A DNA stretch of 12,355 nt from CAYMTN01 sp964393335 (lineage in GTDB: Bacteria; Chloroflexota; Anaerolineae; Aggregatilineales; Aggregatilineaceae): assembly GCA_964393335.1 (NCBI GenBank), contig CAYMTN010000166.1, positions 1-12,355 on the forward strand, given 5' to 3'. Of the stretch, positions 1 to 7,453 are shown piece by piece. The first letter of the stretch is position 1. Each line of letters starts with the position of its first letter. The notes beneath the pieces are model-generated. The model was not told where the DNA came from. It searched no databases and saw nothing but the letters and a program-made list of their open reading frames with translations. The position numbers were made by a program, and so were the translations under genes.

Positions 1-2618
1 CAGAAGCGGGTCGGGTACTGGCCGAGCAGCGGCTGGCCGTCCCAGCGCGCGATCAAATCCCCGTTTGCGTCCAACAGGTGCAAAAAGATGCTGTAATCAC
101 GCGACGGCGGCGCGGCATCGGTGGGCCGCCAGTAGAGCGTGACCGGCACTTTTTCGCCGGGGAACCAGTCCAGCGTGACCATGTCGGACCCGATGAACTG
201 CGCAAATCCGCCGATGATGACCGTGTCGGTGCGTAACGCGCCGGGCCGCATGGGCGTCTGCCGCGCGCCAGGATGGATCGTGAAAGCCGTGTAGCGGAAA
301 TTGCCATCGTCCACCGGGAACGAGCCGTGCGGCCCCATCGGGATCGGCTGTAAAACGGTCGGCCAGCGCTCGCCGTCCCAGCCGTGCACGTCGTGTTCGG
401 CGTAGGCCAGCCCGACATCGACGTCAGCTTGCAGCGAGTTGGGCCACAACCCCGCGCGCTGCATCAGGAACAGGCCGGGCGACGTATTCACGAACACGTC
501 CACGCCCGCCAGGTCTTCGACGCGCACCGGCAGATCGTCCGTTTTGCGGCTGTTGCGAATATCCCAGCCAGGGAAGAAAAACGGCAGCCGGTCCTCGCCG
601 GGGATGGCGACCACCGGCTGGCCGTGCTGCGCGGCGTAGTCTTCCAGCGTGTGCACCACGACCATCAGCGCCGGGTTGCCCTGGTCATATTTCGCCGTGT
701 CGTCGGGCAGCCCGCCGTCGATCCACGCCTGCGCGCTGTGCTGGACCATCGCCGCGACCGCGACCGTGATCGCGCCAAGCGCCAGCGCCACGCCGACTCC
801 CCGCCGGATGCGGCCCGCGCTGAGCCATTCCCACAGCCAGCCGTCGATCAGCGCCGCGACCTGCACCACTGCCAGCGGCACAATCGCAAAACTCAGCCGA
901 TAGTGGTACGAAAAATCGAGGTACCACACCACCGCATACGGCAGCATCAATGCCCAGGTTAACAGCAGCGTTTCACGCCACCGCCGGGACCAGCCGCGCC
1001 AGACGTCCCGCCCGCTCCAGGCCAGCAGCCCGAATCCCGCCGCGATCAGCAGGTAGGCGAACGTGCCCAGGCGGCCCGCTGCCTGCCAGTCGCCGCGCAC
1101 CCACAACCACACGTTATCGCCCACGCCACCGCGTTCGGTGAGCTTCTCGACGTTGAGCGCCGTCGGCACGATCCCGGCCAGCAGCAGCACGACCGCCAGC
1201 AGCGGCAACCACGCGCTTAGGAAACGCTCCCGCGCCGTCGCAGGAGCGCCGCTTACCGCGCCCGGATCGGTCAGAGAACTTACCTCACCCCTAAGTCTCC
1301 TCTCCACGCGCGGAGAGGGGACTTCAACCACTGCTTTCTCTTTTTCTTCGTGCATACGGCGAGGGCCAGGGGGTGAGGTTCTTAAACGACTTCTTTCCCG
1401 CCCTCCCGTAGGGGCGCCGTTTGCTGCGCCCAACACGCGTGCGGACGTCGTCGCCCGCCGCCGGACGATCAGGCCGCCCGCCACCAGCAGCGCGATCAGC
1501 AGCGGCCAGCCGAATTCTTGCCCGGAGCGCTGCGCGAAGTCATGCCAGTACCCCGGCGGAAACACGACCGCCGTGTGTCCCAACAGCGCGTTGCGGACGT
1601 ACCACATGCCGCCGACCGGCGCGCTGGCGAGTCCCGCGATCAGCGCGATACGCAGCTTGGGCCACGCGTCCGCCCAGCGCAAACGCACGGCCACCAGCCC
1701 GCCGACCACCGCCAGCATCACGCCGAGCGCCAGCGCGCCGCCGGTCGGTTTGGTCCACAGCGCGCTCCCCAGCAGCAGCCCGCTGACCAGTGCATCACGC
1801 GCCTGTTCGCTGCGCCACGCGCGGATGAAAAAGACCGCCGCGCCAGTCACGTACAGCGTCAGCGTGATCTCCAGGTCGCCCGCCCCGGCCCATGCCGCCA
1901 CGTGCGGGTAAAAGGTCCAGATCGCCGCCGCCAGCAGCGCGACCCGCCGCCGCCCGAATGCCACGCGGCCCAGCGCATAGACCATCAGGATCGCGGCCAC
2001 GTTGAACCAGGGCACGACCACGCGCGCCGCATGATCGTTGAGCAGCGCGCCGCCCCCGGCGTGCCAGACCTGCTGCATGAACGTATAGGCCAGCGGCAGC
2101 AACTGCGGGTAATAACCCGTCGAATCGGGAATGCGGCCCTGCAGCACGAAAATCTTCGCGTTGTAGCCGTACACCCACTGCGTATCGTAGGCGATGAACG
2201 GCCAGTAGGCGGTGATGATCACGTTGAGGGCGACCAGCAGCACGATCCCGGCGATCAACAGCCATTCCACGCACCCGAATGGCGGATCGGTGATCCGGCC
2301 AGCGTCCGCGAAGCCCTGAACGTCACGATCCGGGGGCGTATGGCCCAACCGCCGGTACGCGATCACCGCGCCGGCGACCGCCAGCACCCCGCTGCCCGCC
2401 AGCGTGCCCAGCACGGTCAGGTGCCCCGCCGTACCAAGCGCGAACATCACGACCGTGACGACGACCGGCCCCAGCGCCATCCCGACCGCGAGCGTGATGC
2501 CCCGCGCCCGCCACAACTCGCGCGGCAGCACGGCCAGCGCCCAGGGCATCCCGACCACGACAAACAGCCATATGTTAGCCGGCAGCAGTCCTACCGTCGG
2601 CTCAAACCAGTCAGGCAT
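1..2618 (-). CDS. Multi-pass membrane glycosyltransferase (GT39/PMT_2-like), 3' end outside window
   Basis: The frame is open from an ATG at 2618 to the window edge: 872 codons without a stop, C-terminus missing. The protein starts MPDWFEPTVGLLPANIWLF and has many hydrophobic helices through about residue 620, so it is an integral membrane protein. A first extracytoplasmic loop near residues 120-140 carries the acidic AYDTQWVYG stretch, in the place where GT39/ArnT-type enzymes have their catalytic Asp. By family, such enzymes move a sugar from a polyprenyl-phosphate donor to a lipid, glycan or protein; the acceptor here is unknown. After the last helix, about 250 residues look soluble and beta-rich (VTLYWRPTDAAPPSRDYSIF), a tail often seen in Chloroflexota glycosyltransferases. 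The start overlaps the upstream glycosyltransferase by 8 nt and has AAGGA 4 nt before it, so the two are probably translationally coupled. Residues about 393-453 are encoded by repeat DNA (see the repeat entries at 1283-1378 and 1408-1431). Confidence 0.8.
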   Translation of the reverse strand, partial: MPDWFEPTVGLLPANIWLFVVVGMPWALAVLPRELWRARGITLAVGMALGPVVVTVVMFALGTAGHLTVLGTLAGSGVLAVAGAVIAYRRLGHTPPDRDVQGFADAGRITDPPFGCVEWLLIAGIVLLVALNVIITAYWPFIAYDTQWVYGYNAKIFVLQGRIPDSTGYYPQLLPLAYTFMQQVWHAGGGALLNDHAARVVVPWFNVAAILMVYALGRVAFGRRRVALLAAAIWTFYPHVAAWAGAGDLEITLTLYVTGAAVFFIRAWRSEQARDALVSGLLLGSALWTKPTGGALALGVMLAVVGGLVAVRLRWADAWPKLRIALIAGLASAPVGGMWYVRNALLGHTAVVFPPGYWHDFAQRSGQEFGWPLLIALLVAGGLIVRRRATTSARVLGAANGAPTGGRERSRLRTSPPGPRRMHEEKEKAVVEVPSPRVERRLRGEVSSLTDPGAVSGAPATARERFLSAWLPLLAVVLLLAGIVPTALNVEKLTERGGVGDNVWLWVRGDWQAAGRLGTFAYLLIAAGFGLLAWSGRDVWRGWSRRWRETLLLTWALMLPYAVVWYLDFSYHYRLSFAIVPLAVVQVAALIDGWLWEWLSAGRIRRGVGVALALGAITVAVAAMVQHSAQAWIDGGLPDDTAKYDQGNPALMVVVHTLEDYAAQHGQPVVAIPGEDRLPFFFPGWDIRNSRKTDDLPVRVEDLAGVDVFVNTSPGLFLMQRAGLWPNSLQADVDVGLAYAEHDVHGWDGERWPTVLQPIPMGPHGSFPVDDGNFRYTAFTIHPGARQTPMRPGALRTDTVIIGGFAQFIGSDMVTLDWFPGEKVPVTLYWRPTDAAPPSRDYSIFLHLLDANGDLIARWDGQPLLGQYPTRF
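1283..1378. repeat. Palindromic dispersed repeat, copy A, in frame inside the glycosyltransferase gene
   Basis: The ends are a 9-bp perfect inverted repeat: CCTCACCCC at 1283-1291 and GGGGTGAGG at 1370-1378. Inside, CCTCTCC (1299-1305) pairs with GGAGAGG (1312-1318). The copy shares edge and core words with the element at 4621-4743, namely GGCCAGGxGGTGAG at one end and a GGGACTTCAA stretch after the inner stem, so they belong to one family. It adds no stop codon to the minus-strand gene. Confidence 0.8.
1408..1431. repeat. Short GTAGGGGCGC-type palindrome inside the glycosyltransferase gene
   Basis: GTAGGGGCGC at 1408-1417 is followed by GCGCCC at 1426-1431, giving a short GGGCGC/GCGCCC hairpin. 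The same GTAGGGGCGC...GCGCCC layout appears on the minus strand at 9572-9533. It lies about 30 bp from repeat copy A and is likewise translated in frame. Confidence 0.55.
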
Positions 2619-3987
2619 CCAGTCCTTGCCCCTTCGCGTACCATCGGCGCGCGCCGCGCACCAGCGCCGCACCCACCCACGCCGCCCCGCACCCCTCGAT
2701 CACGGCCAGCGGCGGTTGAAGCGGCAGATAATAACGCTGCCACGCCAGCGGCGTCATGATCAAAAGCGCCAGCGCCGTCACGCTGACCCACACCAGCACG
2801 CCCCACGCCGGACCGTGCCACGCCCGCGCCAGCGCGATCAACCCGGCCCCACACGCCGCCGCCAGTGCCGCGCCCCATAGGGGACCGGTCCCGCGCCCCG
2901 CCAGCCCGGACGCCTCGTATTGCGCGATCTGATCGCCGATGAAGCCCCGCCAATACGGGACCTCGTAATACTGCGGTGCGGCAAAAAACGCCTGGTTCAC
3001 CAGTCCGCGCAGCCGGTCCAGCGGGCCACCATACCCGCCATACGCCTGCACCTGCCCGTTCAACAGGTCCGTGCGCTGCGCCAGGATTTTCTCCGGCATG
3101 GCCAGCGGCGCAGACCACCACGCCGGGTTCAGCGCCAGGAAGACGATCAGCGCCACCAGCCCCGCCGCCGCCAGCCGGATGATCGCCCGCCGGTCAAAAA
3201 TACCGCGCAGCGTGCCGCCGGGCCGGATCAGCGGTTCGAGCGCCAGCGCCAGGAACAGCGCCGCGACCGTGACCAGCGCCGGGTGTTTGCTGGCGACCGC
3301 CAACCCGGAGACCGCGCCGAACGCCAGCGTGTAACCCGCCGCCGCCCGCCCCGCACGGACGCGCCGCATCAGCAGCAGCGCCGCCAGCACGGCCAGCGTC
3401 GAAAAGGCCAGCAGCGAGCCTTCCATCATCGCGCGCCGCCCGTTGATCAGCACGGCGGGCGTCGTGGCATAGATCAGGCTTGCCGCCCACGCTGCCGCGC
3501 GGCCATGCGCCGCCGCCGCGAGGCGAGTTATGCCAAACACGGCCCACACGCTGAGCGCCGCAAACAGCGCCGACGGCAGCCGCGCGACGTGCAGCAGGTG
3601 ATCGCCGGGCATGTGGCCGAACGCCGTGTTATAGCTCCATTCGTCCCACGTGCCGGTCGGGTCCTCAAAGCCCCACATCCACTGATCGTTGAGGTCACTC
3701 ACCGTCAGGTGGGCCGCGTCCCAGGCCAGCCCAATCGTCATTTTGTTGACCGTGCCGTTCAACAGGCGGAGTTCCTGCATAGCCGGGTCGGCTGGTGACG
3801 GATCGTACAACACGGCGTCCAGGTCGCGGCACTGCACCAGCGTAAAATAGTCGCGGCTCATGGCGATTTGCGTCGATTCGTCGCCATGAAACGGGACGCG
3901 CGCCGCCCCGGCGACCACGTACACCGCCAGCGCCACCAACCACGCCGCGTCGAACGCCCAGGCCACTCTCCGGCGATCAGCCACCAC
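2611..3987 (-). CDS. Multi-pass membrane glycosyltransferase (GT39/PMT_2 family)
   Basis: From the chosen GTG this is a 458-residue protein with many hydrophobic helices (the first at about residues 9-29), placing it in the cytoplasmic membrane. Right after helix 1 comes VPFHGDESTQIAMSRDY, with Asp36-Glu37. This matches the acidic motif at the start of the first periplasmic loop of ArnT/PMT-type glycosyltransferases, which use polyprenyl-phosphate sugars. The acceptor cannot be read from sequence. The frame stays open upstream to a GTG at 4098, but those extra 37 codons run through a hairpin and a TATAAT box and are charged. The GTG at 3987 (or the next one, 3984) has AGGGG just upstream and places the first helix at the N-terminus, so I prefer it. 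The TGA overlaps the ATG of the next glycosyltransferase by 8 nt, so the pair probably works in one pathway, such as glycolipid or cell-surface glycan synthesis. Confidence 0.85.
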   Translation of the reverse strand: MVADRRRVAWAFDAAWLVALAVYVVAGAARVPFHGDESTQIAMSRDYFTLVQCRDLDAVLYDPSPADPAMQELRLLNGTVNKMTIGLAWDAAHLTVSDLNDQWMWGFEDPTGTWDEWSYNTAFGHMPGDHLLHVARLPSALFAALSVWAVFGITRLAAAAHGRAAAWAASLIYATTPAVLINGRRAMMEGSLLAFSTLAVLAALLLMRRVRAGRAAAGYTLAFGAVSGLAVASKHPALVTVAALFLALALEPLIRPGGTLRGIFDRRAIIRLAAAGLVALIVFLALNPAWWSAPLAMPEKILAQRTDLLNGQVQAYGGYGGPLDRLRGLVNQAFFAAPQYYEVPYWRGFIGDQIAQYEASGLAGRGTGPLWGAALAAACGAGLIALARAWHGPAWGVLVWVSVTALALLIMTPLAWQRYYLPLQPPLAVIEGCGAAWVGAALVRGARRWYAKGQGLDA

Positions 3988-4071
3988 GCTGCCCCTATCC
4001 ACAACAAAACGGTCGCCAGTTTTGCCCGGCGACCGAACACACGCGCCGGGCCGACTCGCCCATTCGCGCCT

Positions 4072-4077
4072 ATTATA
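4072..4077 (-). promoter_or_regulatory. Possible -10 box for the glycosyltransferase pair
   Basis: The minus strand reads a perfect TATAAT, rare in DNA this GC-rich, between the biotin carrier stop and the preferred glycosyltransferase start about 85 nt downstream. No good TTGACA-like -35 hexamer lies 16-18 bp upstream; that position is filled by the hairpin at 4080-4099. A promoter is plausible but weakly supported. Confidence 0.35.
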
Positions 4078-4079
4078 CC

Positions 4080-4099
4080 GGTGAGAGCCGCCTCTCACC
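4080..4099 (-). terminator. 8-bp perfect hairpin after the biotin carrier gene
   Basis: GGTGAGAG and CTCTCACC form a perfect 8-bp stem around a 4-nt loop, about 12 nt after the TAG of the biotin carrier gene. No T-run follows on the minus strand, so it is not a classical intrinsic terminator. Its GGTGAGAGCCG word also occurs at the edge of the repeat ending near 4743, so it may be a repeat remnant that serves as an mRNA end. Confidence 0.4.
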
Positions 4100-4110
4100 C
4101 CGCGTTTGAC

Positions 4111-4608
4111 CTACGTGATCGTGACGAGCACCTTGTTTTGCTCGACGCTGTCACCCGGCCCCACGTTGACGCGGTGCACCGTGCCATCACGCGGGGATTT
4201 TAGCTCGTTTTCCATCTTCATCGATTCGAGGATAGCGATCGTCTCGCCTTTGCTGACTGCCTGGCCCTCGGCGACGGCTACGCGCACGATCAGCCCCGGC
4301 ATCGGCGCGCGGATCGACACTTCGCCGCCCGTGTCGCCAAACGCCATGAACGCCCCTTCCAGGCGGCGGCTGCGCTCGTCGGTGACCTTCACTTCGTACA
4401 GGTCACCGTCCATCAGCACGTGGTACAGGTCCTCGCGCTCCTCGACCACCGCTTCAAAACTGAGATGGTCGAGCAGCACCGAGTACAACTCGCCCCGGCG
4501 CAGCTCACGAAAATCAACGATCCGCGCCTCGCCGTTGACCAGGATTCGGCCATCCTCGTTGATCTCCACGTCGAATGTTTCGCCGTTGACAATCGTCTGG
4601 TATTTCAT
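4111..4608 (-). CDS. Biotin carboxyl carrier protein of an acyl-CoA carboxylase
   Basis: This 165-residue protein ends in a biotinyl domain (about residues 95-165) with the sequence APMPGLI followed by ESMKMENEL. Lys131 in the MKM motif is the expected biotinylation site, where carboxybiotin is carried from biotin carboxylase to the carboxyltransferase. Residues 1-85 are predicted beta-rich (YQTIVNGETFDVEI, YHVLMDGDLYEVKV) and resemble the BT/linker part that precedes the biotinyl domain in propionyl-CoA carboxylase alpha chains. With AccC it would therefore rebuild a split alpha chain; that comparison is from family knowledge. ATG at 4608 is the only sensible start, though its ribosome binding site is weak. 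The cognate biotin carboxylase is about 2.8 kb upstream, beyond the cyclophilin and the antiporter, and the carboxyltransferase is further still. Confidence 0.9.
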   Translation of the reverse strand: MKYQTIVNGETFDVEINEDGRILVNGEARIVDFRELRRGELYSVLLDHLSFEAVVEEREDLYHVLMDGDLYEVKVTDERSRRLEGAFMAFGDTGGEVSIRAPMPGLIVRVAVAEGQAVSKGETIAILESMKMENELKSPRDGTVHRVNVGPGDSVEQNKVLVTIT

Positions 4609-4620
4609 CCACGCACTGTC

Positions 4621-4743
4621 CCCTCATCCCTGAATCCCTTCTCCCACCAGGTAGGAGAAGGGACTTCAAATCCTCAGAACCGGTTTTCGCGCTATCTTCC
4701 CTCGCCACCGGGCGTAGCCGTCGTTCAGGCCAGGAGGTGAGAG
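4621..4743. repeat. Palindromic dispersed repeat, copy B, between cyclophilin and biotin carrier genes
   Basis: CCCTTCTCC (4636-4644) and GGAGAAGGG (4654-4662) form a perfect 9-bp stem with a 9-nt loop. The outer edges are CCCTCATCC (4621-4629) and GGAGGTGAGAG (4733-4743), an imperfect inverted repeat. The GGGACTTCAA core and the GGCCAGGxGGTGAG edge match copy A at 1283-1378. The element fills nearly the whole 139-bp gap between the two genes, starting about 5 nt after the cyclophilin stop, and could act on mRNA stability or processing in the manner of REP elements. Confidence 0.75.
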
Positions 4744-4747
4744 CCGT

Positions 4748-6097
4748 CTACTCCGCCGGGGGCGTAACGCCGCGATTCAGCGTGCCGCTCAACGTATTGA
4801 GCAGCAGGTCCTGCAGCACGTAACCCAGATACTGGGTCGCCGTTGGATCGCTGCTGTCGTTGATGTAATCGCCGTCCACGACCAGGTCGACGCCCAGCAG
4901 GTAGCGGCCATAGGGCACTTCCAGCCGGTAGAACACGCCGTTCGCCCCGCACCACGACTCGGCTGGCACGGCCCGGCTGAACACGCGCCCGTTCACGTCG
5001 GGAGCCTCGCTGGTCGCCTGGTACGCGCCGGAGTTGATCAACGTGCTGGTCCGGGTATCGTCAAACACGACGGCCTGCGCGCCGCCTTCGCCGTAGTCCG
5101 CTATCTGGAAGCCAACCGCCCAGATCGGCAGCGCGTCCGGCGTGGGCGGGCATTCGGACACCTTCAGGTATAACTGCGCCGCGCCGTTGAAGCCGTGGTC
5201 CGCCAGGTAGGTGCGCATCGTATCGACCAGCGCCTGCCCGCCATAGTCCAACCAGGACTCGGCCTGGGCGTCCAGGTCATACGTGTGCGAAACGGCCTCG
5301 TCTTTGACAAACAGCTCGTTCAACTGCGACACGATGTCCAGCTCCAGCAGGGCCTGAAAGTGATCGACGGTGGGCGGGCCGTCCGGCGCGGCGTCCACAC
5401 TGGCCGGGTCTTCGACGATCACGACCGTGTTCAGCGCTGCCCCTTCAAAATCCGGGGCCTGATCGGGATCGCGCGGGGTGAGCAGTTCGGTGTTATCCTG
5501 CCCCTGGTAGACGCGCCCAAAAATCGTGTGCTGTCCATCCAACCAGGGCGTCAGCCCATAGGTGATGAAGAACTGGCTGCCGTTGGTATCCGCGCCGCTG
5601 TTCGCCATCGCCAGCAGGCCCGGCTGATCGAACGTCAGGCCGTTATTGGTTTCGTCTGCAAACGTATAACCCGGACCGCCCATGCCCGTTCCGGTCGGAT
5701 CGCCGCCCTGGGCCATAAAACCGGGCAGCACGCGGTGGAAGGTCGTGTTGTTGTAGAAGCCCAACTGCGCCAGAAACACGAAATTGTTGACGGTGAGCGG
5801 CGATTGTTCTTGATACAGGTCCACGTAGATCGGACCGGCTTCCGTGCAAAATACGGCCCAATAATCAACGCCCGCTTGCAGCACATCCCCGGCCTGATCA
5901 AACTCGCGAGTCGCCGGGTCTTCAGCGGGCACGGCATCCGCGCAGATCTGCTCCGGCGTCCGCGTCTCCTGGTTCACGCGCGTGACGGCAGGCGCGGCGC
6001 TGCCGGCGCTCACGACGCCGGTGCCCAGGCTCGCGGCGGCAAGTGTTACGATCAGCACCGCGACGGGTGCAAGTGATAGTCGGCGTAACGAATTCAT
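4748..6097 (-). CDS. Exported cyclophilin-type peptidyl-prolyl cis-trans isomerase with extra C-terminal domain
   Basis: The ATG at 6097 has AGGAG 6 nt upstream and begins MNSLRRLSLAPVAVLIVTL, a signal peptide (basic start, hydrophobic core about 9-29, likely cleavage after VSA near residue 31). The longer frame to 6166 adds a polar tail and lacks a ribosome binding site. Residues about 82-230 are a cyclophilin domain: FHRV (120-123, Arg122 catalytic), FMAQGGD (127-133), GSQFFIT (173-179) and W185-LDGQHTIFGRV. The catalytic Arg, the Gln and the CypA-type Trp are all present, so prolyl isomerase activity outside the cytoplasm is expected. Residues about 240-449 are a second part I do not recognise, with two well separated cysteines (about 316 and 383). 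The full length of 449 residues is about three times that of a minimal bacterial cyclophilin. It lies 109 bp after the antiporter gene, in the same direction. Confidence 0.88.
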   Translation of the reverse strand: MNSLRRLSLAPVAVLIVTLAAASLGTGVVSAGSAAPAVTRVNQETRTPEQICADAVPAEDPATREFDQAGDVLQAGVDYWAVFCTEAGPIYVDLYQEQSPLTVNNFVFLAQLGFYNNTTFHRVLPGFMAQGGDPTGTGMGGPGYTFADETNNGLTFDQPGLLAMANSGADTNGSQFFITYGLTPWLDGQHTIFGRVYQGQDNTELLTPRDPDQAPDFEGAALNTVVIVEDPASVDAAPDGPPTVDHFQALLELDIVSQLNELFVKDEAVSHTYDLDAQAESWLDYGGQALVDTMRTYLADHGFNGAAQLYLKVSECPPTPDALPIWAVGFQIADYGEGGAQAVVFDDTRTSTLINSGAYQATSEAPDVNGRVFSRAVPAESWCGANGVFYRLEVPYGRYLLGVDLVVDGDYINDSSDPTATQYLGYVLQDLLLNTLSGTLNRGVTPPAE

Positions 6098-6206
6098 TCG
6101 ATTCTCCTGATAGTAGTGATTTGTCTGGTGATAGTTTTCCCGCGAGCCGTTTGTTTCCGCGTCCACGCCACACGGCGCAGGCCCGGATCGCGGCGGCGGT
6201 TCAGGG

Positions 6207-7280
6207 TCAGTTTTGCGCCACCGGCAGCAAGAAAAACGCCAACCCGATAATGAGATACACGGCCAGCAGCATCAATCCCTCAAACCAGTTGGATTCGCCG
6301 TCTTCGGATACCAGCGCCGACACATACGACGCCGCCGCCAGCGCGATAATCTCCGGCAGCGAAAACGCCAGCACGAGTTTATTATCAAACAGCAGGCTGA
6401 TGAATACCAGCACGGGCGCGACAAACAGCGCGATCTGCAAGCTGGACCCCGTCGCAATCGAGATGCTCAGTTCCATGCGGTTTTTGAGCGCCATCTGGAC
6501 CGCGACGAGATGCTCGGCCACGTTGCCGATGATCGGCACGATGATCACGCCGACGAATAACTCGCTCCAGCCCAATTTTTGGACGACCGGCTCGACGCTG
6601 CCCACCAAAAACTCCGACATGACCACGATGCCAAGCGTGGCCGCCGCCAGCAGTCCCACCGCCACGCCAAACGACCAGCGCGGCTCGTGGGGGTGCGCGT
6701 CCGACTCGGCGGCGTCTTGATGCACGACCAGCGAATACACCACGTTCGCCGCGTACAGCAGGATCAAGATCAGCGCGATCCCTTCGCTGAGCAGCAGTTC
6801 CGACTCGAATTTCTGGTTCGTAACAAACGTGCTGTCAAACAGCGACGGAATCGCCAGCGCCATAAACGACATGACCAGCAGCGTCGCGTTCATGGTGGCG
6901 CGCCGCCGGTCGAAGGTTTGCAGCCCATTTTTCAGGCCGCCCAGCAGGATCGCCAGCCCTAAGACCAGCAGCAGGTTGCCCAGCACTGAGCCGATGATCG
7001 ACGCGCGGACCAGCTCGATCAACCCTTCGCGCAGCGCCAGCACCGTGATGATCAGCTCGGCGGCGTTGCCCAGCGTCGCATTGAGCAGCCCGCCGATCTG
7101 CGGGCCGGTTTTGACGGCGATGTCCTCGGTCGCGCTGCCGATCAGGCCCGCCAGCGGGATGATCGCCAGCGCCGACGTCACGAAAATCGCCACGTCGCCG
7201 CCGCCCGCCACGCGTAAGATCACGGCCACGATGCCAAATACGAGTAACGCGTTCAGGTTGAGCATTCTTTTGAGTTGCAT
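6207..7280 (-). CDS. cax: Ca2+/H+ antiporter, CAX family
   Basis: This 357-residue, very hydrophobic protein has about eleven membrane helices. It carries the two alpha repeats of the CaCA superfamily: LLNATLGNAAELIITVLAL around residues 65-83 (Glu75) and VPIIGNVAEHLVAVQMAL around 248-265 (Glu256). The paired GN-x-AE motifs are the ion-binding signature of CAX exchangers, which export Ca2+ (or other divalent cations) against a proton gradient across the cytoplasmic membrane. A polar loop at about 187-201 with acidic and histidine residues (HQDAAESDAHPHEP) sits between the two halves, as is usual in the family. ATG at 7280 has AGGAG 4 nt upstream. The length is typical. A palindromic repeat separates it from accC upstream. 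A functional link to the carboxylase genes is not evident. Confidence 0.92.
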   Translation of the reverse strand: MQLKRMLNLNALLVFGIVAVILRVAGGGDVAIFVTSALAIIPLAGLIGSATEDIAVKTGPQIGGLLNATLGNAAELIITVLALREGLIELVRASIIGSVLGNLLLVLGLAILLGGLKNGLQTFDRRRATMNATLLVMSFMALAIPSLFDSTFVTNQKFESELLLSEGIALILILLYAANVVYSLVVHQDAAESDAHPHEPRWSFGVAVGLLAAATLGIVVMSEFLVGSVEPVVQKLGWSELFVGVIIVPIIGNVAEHLVAVQMALKNRMELSISIATGSSLQIALFVAPVLVFISLLFDNKLVLAFSLPEIIALAAASYVSALVSEDGESNWFEGLMLLAVYLIIGLAFFLLPVAQN

Positions 7281-7330
7281 GGTTCTCCTGGAAAGAGCGA
7301 TCAGCTTTCAGCCTAAGAGGTCGTTTGATA

Positions 7331-7444
7331 GCCCTCACCCCCGACCCCTCTCCCGCAAAGCAGGAGAGGGGAGAAAACGCGTCGGGCCAATCAAGTCCCC
7401 TCGCCTATCGCGTGCGATGGGAGAGGGGATATAGGGGTGAGGGC
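7331..7444. repeat. Compound palindromic repeat, copy C, between accC and the antiporter gene
   Basis: The outer ends are a perfect 11-bp inverted repeat, GCCCTCACCCC (7331-7341) and GGGGTGAGGGC (7434-7444). Inside are two hairpins: CCCCTCTCC/GGAGAGGGG (7345-7353 and 7363-7371) and an imperfect 15-bp arm pair (7397-7411 and 7414-7428). It begins about 10 nt after the accC stop. It belongs to the same broad family as the elements at 1283-1378 and 4621-4743 but has a different interior. Confidence 0.8.
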
Positions 7445-7453
7445 TTTTTGCGC

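Noticed and set aside
384..3798. Long plus-strand open frames (for example 384-962, 1518-2759 and 2920-3798)
   Set aside because: They are Arg/Pro/Gln/His-rich shadows of the minus-strand glycosyltransferase genes, an effect of high GC at third codon positions, with no domain or ribosome binding site.
3988..4098. Longer N-terminus of the glycosyltransferase starting at GTG 4098
   Set aside because: The extra codons cross the hairpin and TATAAT box and give a charged tail before the first helix; the GTG at 3987 has an AGGGG site.
6098..6166. Longer N-terminus of the cyclophilin starting at 6166
   Set aside because: It would bury the signal peptide behind 23 polar residues, and the ATG at 6097 has a strong AGGAG site.
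7434..7449. Hairpin arm followed by TTTTT, resembling an intrinsic terminator
   Set aside because: The T-run is on the plus strand, where there is no gene; on the transcribed minus strand no T-run follows the hairpins.
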